Below are positions 34,501 to 49,500 of a stretch of 64,000 nucleotides of DNA, piece by piece. Source of the stretch: Trichobilharzia regenti (taxonomy: Eukaryota > Platyhelminthes > Trematoda > Strigeidida > Schistosomatidae); assembly GCA_944472135.2 (NCBI GenBank), contig OX235262.1, positions 70,184,887 to 70,248,886 on the forward strand, read 5' to 3'. Position numbers and translations under genes: made by a program. Below the pieces are notes generated by a model. It saw only the letters and a list, made by a program, of their open reading frames with translations, did no database searches and was not told where the DNA came from. Numbering within the stretch: position 1 is the first letter of the stretch; each line of letters opens with the position of its first letter.

Positions 34501-37500
34501 TGACTCCGAAACAAATTTAGCGACTGAGGAATTGCCTTGTTATCAGGGTATAGTCTCGTCAACTTAGAGTACATAGATTACACTGTCCTTCTAGATGCAG
34601 ATGCTGAAAAATGCGGAGTCATCTAAACATCTTGAGCAGAAATCTTGAAAAGCTTGGTATACAATTCACTCCTATTAAATGTAGGGTGATTCTGCAGGAT
34701 TGGCCTGCACTGACTCCCAGTTAAAAATAGGGAGAGGAGTAGTGCAAAGTCGCTAACTAAATTTCAGCGCGGATACAAAAGGCTTATGTGTCATCTGTCA
34801 ACTCACATCATCTCTCGTGTAGATGTGAGATCAAGCTATCGATTGAAGGAAGTGCATACTGCGCACCAGCTATCTCTGTCCTATTTACGGCCATTAAAAG
34901 TGGAAGATATGAAAAGACTAGCTGTCTTTGCACTCTATCTCACATGTTAAGTGGTATTATACAATGAGTAATATTTAGGTTAGGCGTAGAGTGTTAAGTG
35001 AGGAGGATAAATCAATTGATCAGGCTGTAATCCATCGACTTTCTTGTCAAGCAATGTTAACTGACACAGGGGCATATTGGAAAACAGTTAGGGGGGGGAT
35101 CAAACCAAAAGCTGGTAATCTTTAATTGTTGGTTTTAGACAAATAAGGTGTCTAGTTAGGGTCCCTGGGGTACCAAGAATCAATGGTTGGAGATTATTTG
35201 TGATATGGTTTAAAATCGTTTTCAATGGCACAGATGCATTGGTTGTTTTTGTAATCTTCCAGATCCTTATTAAATTCTCATGCTTCTCCGTGTTATTTCT
35301 ATTATAGTTTTTGTGTGTTACATGGAGTGTAGCAACTTGACCTGCTGCATTTTTGGGTAAAGTTTGAAACTCAATTAGTCAGTTCTAAACTGACTGATTG
35401 CTTTCAACGTAGAACTCTGCACAGATGTGCACCAGTTCCAGTCATCACACTCCCTCCTTGTAGCACACAAAAACTATAATAATAACATGAAAGTAAAAAG
35501 AAATTCCAAACAGAGATATGAAGCAAAAAGAATAGTAATATAGAAGAACCATATAGTTTTATTGGGTTTTATACGTCACAAGGAGTGGATACATCTGCAC
35601 CATCATCGAGAACGGTTTTGAACTATATCACTGTTTGTCTCCAGCCTTCACTGGTTTTTACCATCCCGCGGACCCCAACCAGTCAGGAAGTCTACACTTC
35701 CCTATGTGGCTGGCTGGCTTAAACTAACAGTTGTGGATTTCATTGACTGATTTTGGTTTGACCACGACTACCTCTTTTCCAATCTCATCTATCCTAAATC
35801 AGCTAACATTACCTGTTGTCGAGGAAGGCAATAACACATAACACATGTTCTAACCATCTCAATCAGTTTTACTTCACAACCTCGTCAATTGATTTCCTCT
35901 CCTACTTATCACTCGACCGATGCCTTACCTCGATATTGCTCACCCTATTATACCAATTCACACGGAGATAGAACGCAGGCACCTATGGTCAAAGACAGCT
36001 AGTCTTTTCATCTCCTCTACTCTCAATGGTCATGTCTCACAGCCATAAAGGATCACAGAGCGAACTGCTGAGCAATACACGCTCTTTGGTCGATAGTTGG
36101 ATATCACGTCTACGCCAGAGATGGCCTAAGTTGGTAAATGCCAAAATAAATGATATACATACTTTCGCCATAAGGATAAATTAATTTAGGAGCAAAAAAG
36201 CGTGTAGAAGTAAGAAATTGATGAGTCAGGAAAACAAAAATAGGTAACTTATTAAGTGAATTTTTAGAGAGACAACTATCAGCTTGGAAGTATGAAGAAT
36301 AATTGAGAAGCTAGAGAATTAGTAAAAGAAATTCAAGAGGAATCCATAAAGTAACTGGTGGAATTTATGCAGATACGCATCATTTAAATAATTAGACTTT
36401 TAAAAATCATACAAATAAGGAGAAACTACAAAGAGGAAAGACATCTGGGAAATAGTAGTTAAGATGCTTAGAATTTCGAATAATGTGCTGACTATAAGGA
36501 AAAACTTTCGGCGATGTGATAAAAACCCACCAAACATTGATTCTTAGGCCAGTCAAGCAAACTACACCACCTTACATGACTTAGACGAAGAATGAATGAC
36601 TTTATGGACTTATGTCATATTTTGATTTAACCGCGGTTAAATCATTTTTCAACCTAATCGTACTACAGCTAACATCGTCAGTTGAAGAGAGCTGTTGTAC
36701 GATATGCGTAACACATGTTCCAACCATCTTTCATGATAAAGACTGACTTCTAACCGGATCTTCCTACCGAAGAATAAGTCTGTTCTCACAACAGAACTCA
36801 CAATGCTATTCCGCCTAACATGAGCAATATAATTAAGCTGTATATGACCAAAAATATTCAGTGATTTCCATTATCAGAGGCGATGTTTCACTTCTCCAGC
36901 ATGGAACACAGAGAGCTGTTAACCTAGGGATTTTTCAGTATCAACGATGAGATGATTTGACAAATATTGAACGGATGATTAGTAGTCATTCTATTTCACA
37001 TATGCGGATATTCATTTGAAACAGTAGTAGAAGGTTGTAATTGACGCTTTTTAATGGTAAATTAGTTACAATCTATAAATCAGAATAGATAATTCTATTC
37101 TGCTGGCAAAAATATCTACTGGTCCCCTTAAAATTCTGAATTTTTCATCTTCATTCTATGACATTTTTCTGTCTACTGTTTGTGCACATTAATCAGTACA
37201 CATACATATTACTAGCAGACAGATTAGTGCGCCGACAGTATATGTTTATTGAATACCTCTTCAATTAAAGGTTAAAGTATAGACACGATCAATGAAACTA
37301 CAACCCTCATTTTCGATTGTTTCATGAAACTATTTTATTTTATTTTTTTCAACGCTTGGAAAACTAACGTAAAATGGGGTGAGAAATTTATGATCTCCAC
37401 ATCTGCCTACTTTAAGTAGTATAAGAAACATTGCAATGTTTTTTTCCAAACATTTAAACACGTACTGCTTTAACTAGGGTATAATTGTATTCTCTTATTA

Positions 37501-40500
37501 CTGTAAAGTATATATCATCTACAGTAATAGTTTACCTGAGGATGGCTAAAATAAGCGATGTGGACATTAAAAAGTTTGACAGAATTCGTAAATAAAGAGG
37601 GAAATTTAATGTTTAAATCCAACCCACCACCTAGCATTAATTCAATTCTACGTTAATGGGAATTATAGATTATATCGGTGGTAAAAACAGATCTAATGTG
37701 AACAGATTATGAGAAAGGATTTTCAGGACTGGGGTAATCAGATGACAAGCAAATTGAACTTATTTCGACAGATCAACTGGAAAGAGAGATACATATCATA
37801 ACCCATCTATCTTCTCATTCAACCTAAACACTTACATTCTCTTATTTTTAAAAAGATGAAATCAAGATATTTTTAGTCGTATTGTTGTAAATCCACAGTT
37901 GCGTAATAATTCATCTATAGAGAAAAGTGCTATCTGTACTTCATATATGCCATGTTATTGAGGAAATTTTGGGTTGAACATACTTGTGTTCAGTGTAAAG
38001 TACAACTAACCTCGAATATCTATTTAATATCCTATCTGGTTAGTGATGTTATGTAGCAGCTTACACATAGATGTATCAGTTCAAGTTACCACAAAAGGAC
38101 AAAGATAAAATAAGAGGAAATAAATGTAATAATACTACGTTGAATAAATAACGCTATGAAGGAAGGGCAATTCAATGAAGACTCGTTAAGATCTTCATAA
38201 TCTGGAAGACAGTTGAACAATTGTGGAGAGTCAGATTAGTAAATCTAAAATCACTGATTTGTAAAATAACGAGGACTAAGATCAGGCAACCTAAACACTC
38301 CTCCTACGTATTTCACGTCGGACTTTATGGATCGGCGCAATATTCTCACCTAACTACCATTTCAATTTAATCCTACTTCAGCTTACATGGTTCGTCGAGG
38401 TAAATGGTGGCTTGGTATGTGTCGCATTCACATTTGACAATAAAGATTACTCATAACACCATCCGTTGAATCACCAGCTTCGACTAACACTATACCTAAC
38501 CTCATTATTACTTATCACATAGACCCATCTAATGAGAGCAATTAGACAAAAGTATTGTTGAAGAACTAGTTTTTTTTCTTCATATCATCCATTTTCAGTG
38601 GCCGTAGAGTGGAATGGACAGATCGACCCAGAAATATTTCAGGGGATAAAGACGATGTGAGTTGATAAAAGCCGAACAAGACTCTTGTATTACTCTTGTC
38701 TTATCAGCATAAAAATCCATTCCGGTTGATGCAATTTCTCAAATAGGTCCAGTGGTCTATGTATTCAACCAAATGCAGACCAGTACTGTAGCATTTGACA
38801 GTTATCGTCAGATTTTTGTCTGTGATGATCAAGAGGCTTTGCATTTTACTATCCTCTTCATTTCAAATGATTATATCGTCTGAGTACCATAAATCAACGA
38901 AACCTTTTCAAAGTATCAAATAAATTTCCACGACGACGAAATCCACCGGCGTCACATCTGCCAATACGCTTACTATGAAATCAGATAAAGATGGTGATAT
39001 CAATTATCCTTGATGGCAACTCTTATAGGCCATTACACAGTTCTATGGGTTCTAACAGAAAATATCAATTAGCATACCATACTTTCTAGATTATACCTTC
39101 AAAAACAAACATTGTTACCTTTAAATCTGGAAATACACAAACTGTCAGATGAATGTAAGTAAATCTATATTATGAAAATCTGTCAAAGGATTATGTTTCA
39201 CAAGGCTGACAACTTCTTCTTTAGACCATTTCATCAATTTCCCTCGTAACAGGGTTACTCTAGCTCTTCTAAACCTAACCAATGGTGTTTATCCCCAGTA
39301 TTAATTGAAGAAGTGAAGACAAGCAGGATGTATGATAAGTAAACTAAATTGATGTGATATGGATGGATGAGTTGCCTTTATGGGGATTTCACTGATTTCA
39401 AAAGAGATGTCATCATAATGTAGTACTAGTTAGAAAACCGTTGACAACGATGGAGGACCAGATAGCTGTTACGTTTTACGTTAGGAATGTTCGGTAGTAT
39501 ACATTTACGACATAAACAGGAGTCGAACCCAGGATCTTTAAGTATAAGATGAGCATATTTTATCGGCGAGTATCTTTCCTCATACTCGAGTCAAAAATGG
39601 GAATGAACAAAATTAGCACCCTTACTTGATCTAAATTGATCTTCAATGGTTGAACAGATAATTTCACTTCAACTTCAAGATTATCTGGTTGCGGTAAGTA
39701 AATATACTCCACTTTTGAATCTGATGATTGTAAGGAGTTGTTAGATGCCTCCTTTCTGAAGTCGTCATCAGCATCATCAACCGAAGAGTCATCTTCGCCT
39801 TCTATTTCACCTGTAGCAATTTTTTTCTCAGTTTGTTGCTGTTGTGGACGAATAATACTATCCTGTTCTATTTGATGTGATACAACTGGCCAACAAACAA
39901 CTACCATACGTAACATTGGTGTATTCAAATTGTGCGGTAGTAAATTAGTACTTGTTGAATAGGTTTTATTATAAGAATATAATAATTGATTGACATTTGA
40001 ATTCATTACACGATCCAGGATAACAACATTCGATATATGAATAATTAAACGTTGATAGGGATCAACAGTAAGATTGAATAAATTCTGTGGTGAATTCGAC
40101 TGTTGCTGTTGTTGCTGATTATGCTGATTGATAAATTTCTTCATACGAGGCGGAAATTTTGCATGACGAAAGTATAACTTGGAGATATTGAATGAAATAC
40201 ACTAAAAAAGATGTAACACAAAAAGAAAGAAGTAATTAGTAAAACAAGGAGAATGCATTCATACATAGGCGGTAACTAGAAAGGGAAACCAATAAGTACA
40301 TATTTCGTCCTATTTGGGACTCATCATCTGGATATACCTGTGAGTGCATTCCCAGTGAGTTAGAGTGTTCCTACTGAGACTCGAATCCAGTACCTATCGT
40401 TTCAAAATCAATTCAAGTGAATTTTTAGACATCGTCAAAGCATCCGTACTCGAAGTCGATACATGTCAACAGAGGCCGAACATTTCGGTTCAGTCAGATA

Positions 40501-43500
40501 TTGACCTTAATCACTTAATCTTAATATTTCGGCAGCCATCTGCTTAAATCACTAGGCCACCTAAATTTCCATCTAACATGATGTATCAAAAAGTGTCTGT
40601 ATATTTTATTGTTTTAATCACATTCACAGATTTTTTCAGGTTACAATATGTACTCACGTATATTTTTAATTGGTTTTCAATTCCTACTTTTGTGCATTTC
40701 GTAAAAGAGATAAAAGAAAGATATCATAAAGGATTGGTGATTTGGCTTTAGATCGAACAACACTGCGCCACATGACGTACTGTCAAATAGCAGTTTATTC
40801 GAAAATGTTGGACGAAGAGTAAATATTATGCAATAAATTACACTGCGAATTCTGTATACTGTGTAAACATTTTATCCAGAATAAGACTGTTGTTATTATC
40901 TCACTGGTAATGCACCAAGACAATCACGATAGAATGAAAGTATGCTTACATAACTTCGTAATGTTATGTACAGAATTCATAGCCTCTATAAACGATCTGA
41001 TACAACCGACAGTGGATAGACAACAGTCTTCCCCTCGAAAAGCTCTCATGTAGTTATGCGCTTATAGCCTCTACCAGGTAAGTCCTATTCACTCATTGAC
41101 TTCACGCCATGGGGATATTCCTCACAAAAGTGAAAGGGTAAATGAGAACGTCTGGCAACTACAACTGGGCTGGTGAACATGCAGATCTACTCAGGAGGGT
41201 GGGGGCTGAAAATCCCTCATTCCAAACACATGCTATACATGGACTCCAGAATCCTAACAGATCGAATGGCATATGAACCTGTTTTGGACACCGGTTATCA
41301 CTGTAACGCAGCAGCTGACCCTGCTCCACTAACTTGTGGATCAGACTTCAAATCTAAGGGTGGAGGTCTAGGCATCCGAGCAGTATCTGTGTCTGTCTGG
41401 ATTCAACATAGAACTTGGCACCGAAGTGCAGCAGTTTGAGTTGCCACCTTCCAAATAGCACACAAAGGTAGACAAGAAGATGAGTGAAGAGAATCAATAC
41501 AGTCTGACAAGTATAAGAGTGAAACAGAATGGGTAATGGTAGAAAGGAATACGAAAGATTACAGAGACTGAATACATCTGCGCTGGCCATTGACAACGAT
41601 TTTGAGCCATGTCATCTATTGTCTCCAGCCATTGATTCCTAGAGTCCCGAGGGCCCCAACCCGGAAGTCTGCATCTCCCTGCCTGACTCAGTTTAACTGT
41701 CAAGGATTTCATGGATTGATGCCACGTATTTGTTTGGTCACCACTTACTCTTTTCCAACCTACACCTATATCAGCTAGTAATGCCCGTCGGGGGAGGCAA
41801 TGGTTAGGCATGCGCAGCACATGACCTAACCATCTCAATCTATTTAACTTTATAACCTCGTTGATTGATTTTCCCTCTTTACCCAATACTCTACGCCTAC
41901 TGAGCAGTATCCAAAGCCTTGCACAAAATACGATACTTTGTGTGGCACATCTTTTGATGCCCATAGTGTACCAGGTATGTGTTTTAATAACATACAGAAT
42001 TCACTCTACAATACCAATCCGTTTATTTCTGCATTACTATTGGCAAGTATTTTTCACAAGTGAGTACAAGTGAAGGTTAAAATGTGTACATAAGTTGGAC
42101 ATTGTAGTAGAATGTAATTCCACATTAATTCCTTTATTACACAATGACGCATTGTTATCTATCGGATAACTTTGAACAGAATTTACTATTTATTCGTAAT
42201 GAGTGTGGAAATCAGCGGCTTGGAGCGTCACGAAAAGCATTTCCAACAGGATGCTGCAGACTTTCATAAACACCTAACCTCTTTGTCCAGTAATGAAGAT
42301 TAGATAGCTGACCACGAAGGATAAACAACAATAAACGATGGGGACGAACTAACCAAGAACCTAATGCCCAACAAATATGCAGAGGGAAATAGAAACGGAT
42401 TGGATATACACTGAGGAGACCGTTGAGTGATATCAAATTCCAGGCCATTCGAGTGGAACATGAATAGGTGAGTGACGAGTTAGGCTTTCGAGAATGGCAT
42501 GGTGGAGGTCGTACAAAGAGGAAATAGCAGTTTGTGGGAAATCGTGGGGTCAACTGAAAAAGACTATGGAGGGTAGGATGAAGTAGAGATGTGCTGCTGA
42601 AGCCTTACGTTCCAATACGAACAGGAAAAACGATTAATAATAGTAATAATCTGTCTGTCTGGATACAGCATAGAACTTAGCACCGTTCCAAATAGCACAC
42701 AAAGGTAGATAAGAAGATGAGTTGAAGGGAGTCAACAGAGTTTGACAAGTATAAGAGTTAAACAGAATCGGTAATGGTAGAAGGAATATGAAAGATTACA
42801 GAGAGAGAGAGAGAGAGACTAGATAAAACAAAGGAGACTAGAATGCAGGAAAATGTAGAGAACAGGAGCAAGAATGTTCATAATTGAGATTTTAAGTAAG
42901 AGTTAACAACGCTTTAACTTGCTGATTCATATGATATTCAAGAGCTTTACAAAGGAATAATCAAATCATCCTACATTACATAACACTCCATCACTCTTCT
43001 AACTTTTTGCAGCTATTCACAACATTAAATAATGTTTACTGTACAACCTAATCAATCATGTTTCAACTAAACTTGAGTGTGAACAGATCCACAGAAAACA
43101 AATGTTGTAGTCCTTTGAGACAACGTTTTCATACTGTTTCAAGTTTTACGGGGCAGGGGAACCATTGATAACCGGTAATTACTGAACGGTTATTTTGTCC
43201 TTGCTAAGAACCCCTGAGTAGTACGCACTCACAACCTCCAGGTTACAAGGCGAGCTAGTTTTCAGTGGTTCTGTAACTGATATTAGTTCGCCATTACACT
43301 TGAAATCAATCAAAATATATGCAAACCAACAGTTCAAACTTTTATTTATACAGGGTTTACTAGGCATTATTTAATTCAATTCAGCTTTCCCGTTGATCGA
43401 TTGGACCGAAGTGCTCGGCTTCAGGCTGACATGTCTGCCCCTGTACAGATGCTTCACCAATGTCTGATTATTGGCTTGGAGTAAATGGGAGGGCGGAAAC

Positions 43501-46500
43501 TAGCAGTGGAATCCAGGATGCTCATTTCGTCCTACTTGGAACTCGTCAACTGGGTGTGCCTGAATTCCCAAGTGACTGGTGGTGTTCCCACTGAGGCTCA
43601 AACCCAATACCCATAAGCGTTACCCACTAGTCCATTTGAGCCACCTCTTGTGCAACGGGGAGCATGAAAGTACATCCAGGTGACGAGTCCGAAATGGGAC
43701 GAAGTGCGCATCTTGAATTCCACCGCTAGTCACCATCCACCAATTTACTTCAAGTGTTTATTAGGCTTTTTGCTTTCAAAAAGATGTGAAGGTGAACAGA
43801 TTGAAAGTTTAAAATAACTTTAGAATGTCATATCAGTGCATAGAAGAGGTAATAGGGCATATATATATATAACTTACATTATCAAGTTGACGTCCTGATC
43901 CACCTTGTGAGTATAATAATTGACGAGAACGAATGCCTTTCTTAGCATCACTTGCTGGTAGTTTCAATGAAACTTGTTCTGAGTTTGATTCAGCTGGATT
44001 TACGCCAATATTACTAACACTGGCTGGTTTTTGTATAACTGGTCGCCCGTGCCGGAAACGATAACCTGGTTTTGGGCATAATTTTGTCATTTGACTTGGA
44101 GATGATGAAATATTTCCACCAGTATTATTATTATTAAGGCTATTGATAGCAGTAGTGCTAACAGCAGATCGTGTATTTGACATACATTTATGATTATTTA
44201 ATGATTCACTTGAGTGGGATGGAGTTATTAGTATTTCTGATGAATCTCTTAACGGTGATGCTATGGACAGGGTAGATTTAGCCTGAGGTCTGACGGGAAT
44301 AGACGGTTCATTCACAGGAGTATTGCCTAAAATAAGTGATAATGTAAATAAATTCAGAATAAATAACAAAAAAGGACGATTTGAAGAAAAACACCGAATC
44401 AAATTACAAATAGTATAGCGAAAGAAATCCATTTTCACACTAGTTTATTTGCCAGAGTTATGAAACTGAGGTAAATTTCCACCTCGAATTGTGTGATATG
44501 CAAACTGCATATTTGATGATATTAGATGGATGGAGGCAATCGACAGGAAGCCTTGGACCTAGGTTTCGTGCTAGTTGGCACTCATCAGCATGGCGTATCT
44601 ACAACCTTTCTGAGATTCGAACCCGCGTCAACCAGTGCTGCAGTCAGAAACGTTACCACTGAGCTATTCGAGCTCACGACTGGCCTCCTGTAAGACTGTA
44701 GTGGATATTTTGATTGGACACTAGTAACCAGTGTGAAGTGTCTAGTCCTTTCTTTGGTGCAGACTGAATTCTATCAGTGAGGTTTGTAATGTGGCCACCA
44801 TTTTAGGTTGCTCGCCATCACGGTGCACATTGATTTGATGATATTAGATGGTTGGAGGCAATCGGCAGGAAGCCTTGGACCTAAGTTTCGTGCTAGTTGG
44901 CACTGCATATTTAATTCCATATATTTGCAGTTATCTCAAGTGACTAGACCGTATTAGCGTGGTGTGAATTGATTTGGCTCTTTGAGCTAAATCTATCCAG
45001 GTATACAACTGATGAGCTATATCTCAAGAGAAAGCAGCGACCACCTTCCAGCGCTAATCGATATCAATCAGAGAATCACTGAAAATCAAGGAGTAGTGGA
45101 CAACCTTCTCCGCCCTAACCTAAGTCTCTTCAGCAGTGCACATCCATGACCCAATCAGGGTTTTCATGTTACGACGTAGACGCGTTATCCACCTAGTTAC
45201 TGGATTGCAGTTTAATGGCCTGTAAGTTCTAACTTCTGTCAACTCGTTGATATAGTGCTATCATCATCAAGGAGGATCCGCCACATCAGCGACAACTTCT
45301 CTGCAATCCTTTATCAGATTTATCCTATTGACTTCATTACCCAAGGTGTAAAAAATACTTTGTACACCGTTAGATAGCTTTACCCAATAACTAAGGGTCT
45401 AAAAGCTTTGATGTGAAGTTGAAATATTTAGAGCCAAAACAATACCCCACTAAGCAGCAGTCGTCTTGTATATATGCAATGCATAATACAGAATCTCTAA
45501 ACACATTATATACATCACTCCTGTGTGTTCCGAGTAGAATATACGTCTTCAATTTATGCGCTTTGAATTTTCAGTAGCGATCGTAGCTTTCTTTACAGTG
45601 TGAGGTCGCTAGCCTCACTCTCAAACATCTCTTCAGCAGTGCGTCGGCTGGGGACTAAACCCTGGACCATACGAGGCGTGGTTGGCGAGCATTTCATCAC
45701 TGAGTTCCACCAATGCACAACAAGCCGATTACATCAGTAGAGGTAAATTTAGCGAGAACAAAACAAAAAAAATATTAAGAAAAGGAAAAGTTCAGACCTG
45801 GTAACATTGACGACAAAGGCATTAAATCATTGCCACCGTATATATTCCATTCAAAAGAAACATCATATAATGTTATAGCTATTAAAGGACGTGGATATAT
45901 TTTCACAGGATCTGTAAACAAACGATTCCATTGGTTAACCAAATGACTTTTACTACTTTGTGTAGTTGAACTCGGTGGACTATAGAAATTTTCATGTATA
46001 TCAAAATTTGAAAATGATAGCTGATCAGAAGTAGTGTTAGACGACTTAACGTTTGGTTGAAGTAGACAACGAATTTTCTCTTTCGGTGTTGAATAATAAT
46101 TTAAGGCAGGCACGGTAGATGGATCAATAAATACAAAATCATCAGTAAGACTTGATGATTGAGAATTACTAAGCGTATCATCTGAAATTGATTTTAAATG
46201 ATCCGATAAATCTGGATACAGACGACTTTTGTTCACTGATGGTAGTGTCTTATACTTATCAGTAGTTGGTGGGGTATTCATAGTTGGTGAATTGGTAAGG
46301 TTGGATGAAGGTGACTTGTTTACATCTATTGTTGAATTACTTGACTTTCGCCTGATATTATGATTATCATTACCACTGGTATTGTTGTTGTGTACAGTAC
46401 GACATGGTTGTGGTGGTGTGGAGCTATCATTCGAAGAAGATTTGTACTCTATACCTCTTAGCAGTTGGTCATTCTTTTTCGGTGAATGTACTGAAGTATT

Positions 46501-49500
46501 TGATGGAATATCAACAGCTGACGATCTTTTAGGAATAAATGTTTTGTATGGCGATGATGGCACCTGAAATATAAGTGGAAAGAAATGCGTCAACTGTTGA
46601 ATAAAACAAATATTATGGAAGAGATTTGTAGCTCAGATGGTGGTCTAGAAGGTGTGGAAACACGCAAGAACAACGAATCACGTTCAAGGTCACCCACTCA
46701 CAAGGAGAGATGGCTAATAAACTCGTGGAGAAATCTAAAAGCTCCCTTCAAATTGAAGTATGCGCTGAAGATGTTGCCTAGCAAGGCAATGAAAGCTTCG
46801 CAAATAAACTATTCAGCTCAGAGAACACAACCACATTAAAAAAAACGAATATTGCAGAAATTCAACCAATATTACTTATATAGACATCGTGTCAAGAAAA
46901 TGTAATCTGTTCCACTTAAGTAATCAACTATGTTAACTAGGAACTACAATATCAGTTCAGTTTTGATACATTGAGTGCATAAATAGTAATGCTCAGTTTA
47001 GATCCGAACTCCTGATAAAAAGGGAACAAATCCCTCAAAGCTTTATGGCTATTTTGTTGATAATTGATAACAGGCATGGCAACGAAGTTCAATACTTCTT
47101 GGTGAATTTCTTAAACTAATCAACAACAATAAACATGTTCCTCATCAATTGACTTGTTAGTACAATTCATAGAAATAAGACTAAAGAAGGCACAGCTGAG
47201 GATATGAAAACCGGAAACGGAAAGGCAAGATAGGCCTTCATCAGCGTGAAATAAGTATGGAAATTTTCTGAATTCAGAATAATAACATCACCAATGCTAG
47301 GGGTTATTCTTTCAATATGGGAACGGGTATCACGAAGAACATTCCCAACAGACCACCACTACGGACTTTCGTCAACAGCTGTCTTCACCAATTCCATACT
47401 GAAGATCAGATTGCCGGTCAGAAAGAATTAGCAACAAGAAACTCTGGCTGGCAACAAACCAATCAAAACTTACTTACTTTACTTTACTTCGGCTATCTCC
47501 TACGGGAGGATGAGCCGGCTTCATGAACGTCTCGAATCATCGCTGCCCAGGCGCGGCAATTTGTAAGAGAGTTCATGAAGTTTCATGGGAATTTGGTACG
47601 AGTGATGTCCCCAGCATCGCTCGGCCTTTTGTTTGAGAGTGCAGCTCTAGCCTTTACACAGCCAAGTGTGACCTACAAGGCAGTAGGAGTGGAGTAAGGA
47701 GTCCACTATCCATTGGCAGTCGGTGACCGGAGTTCGGCTCATACGCCTTTTTGAATGGGGCCAGACATCCAGGACATCCAACAAGCCCTTTGTCCATACG
47801 TCTGCCGGTGAGCTCCAGTGAGCTTCATACGCCAGTCGTTGCAGGTTTGGAATCAGGGTTTAGCCATCTCCCCTAGACTGTCATCCAATGGACAGTCAAC
47901 CCGGTGGAGAGCGCCGGGCATCCGCTTTCGCCCTCTCACTTTGGTGAGAAACACCTCCGCCACGTGAAGGCAGTGAGTAAGACTTCCTCAGGAGAGGCTA
48001 TGTAAGACGCCCGGTCATATGGGGGCATTTCAAGAGGTGTGCGGAGGGGTGGCCAACCCGCAGCGCAAGACACCCACCCCCGACCATCCTGAGGCTTTGG
48101 ATGTCGCTCAACAAATATTTCGAAGAAAATGGAGATGGGTCAGACACACTCCGAAGAGACTGTAGAATGACATCGTGCACAAGGCGAAACCACAAGTGGA
48201 ACCAAAATAGAGAACGACGAGGTGGGAGTCCGACAGTGACATGAGGGAAATGAGAGACTATAGGCAATCTTGGGACTAGCCAAAGTGGATTGCAGAGAAT
48301 AGGAAAAAGTGGAGATGTGCTACTGAAGCACTATGCTCCACTTGGAACTCAAGGAAACAACAAAACAATAATATTTAGTAAACTTATTAGTCTTAGTCGC
48401 ATGAGTATCAGTCGCATATGCCTGATACCTGAAGATGAATAATACAAACGCGAAATATTAAAACGAATATTAAGTTGTAAATGCCGTGCTGACAAAAGAG
48501 TAGTAATATATCTTCAAAAGATATTTTCCAGTGCGCATTTTGTTTTGGAGATTGTTTGAATTCAGTTTTCCGGACAGGTCTTCCATGCCCCAGGTTACAG
48601 ACCGGTGATGCTACCCATTTGTCTAGGTCAAAGTAGGTGGAGTGGGATTCGAACCTAAAACTCACTGACTGAAAGTAGAATGCTTAAGCCAATGAACCAT
48701 ATCTCTACTTGTATCTCCTCATTTGTGGATAAATCTTTCGCTTTTTTGAAGAGTCGTGTTTCTTGACATGTATACACCAGTTAAGACATATTGTTTTGAA
48801 CATTATAGGTTTCTTTGTTATAATTTTTGTTTCGAAGTCTTTCAGAAAAGAATTAGGTACATTTAAGTTTCTTTTTTTATTCTTTTGTGTTTCAAGGGGA
48901 ACACAGGGCTTTGGAGTTTCGGTAGTAATGGTGTTGTTTATACACACTGGGGTTGCTAGCCTCACGTGAACAACCACTTCTCCCCTATATATGGTTTACT
49001 AGTGACTAAGAAAGGTTCAGTTGTGCATCGGCCAGCAGTCAGACTTCCTACCACATAGGGCATGGTTACCCGAAACTTTACCCCTGAACCAGCGACGCTA
49101 CACATAATAAAGTACTACAGAAATTACTTAATTATAGTTTTATTTATAGGATAGGATGTTACAGCAGTAATCAGAATTGTACTCATCCTTTTATATAAAT
49201 CTAAAGAAGTAAACTAATGTGAGATTTGTGCCATTTTTCACACTTTTCATGATGTTATCTAGATTGCGTAATTCTCAAGATTTCCGTAATTCGTGTTTAC
49301 CAAGTAACTTGATGCCTTTGGGCTCCATTCTTTACGGAAGTATTGATGTGAAGCGATAAATATACCCAGGAAACAGCTATTCGGTATCTTCTACTAATGT
49401 AGATTCAGAAAGAAGTGACCATTGAAACTATAAGATATACAGTTAGTGCTACTAATTATGCTAATAAGTACGAGAGTTGACGAACAGTTCATTGAAGTGA

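Noticed and set aside
46585..46839. 84-codon plus-strand frame opposite the ATG2 exon boundary
   Set aside because: Antisense to an ATG2 intron; no recognisable domain or repeat match.
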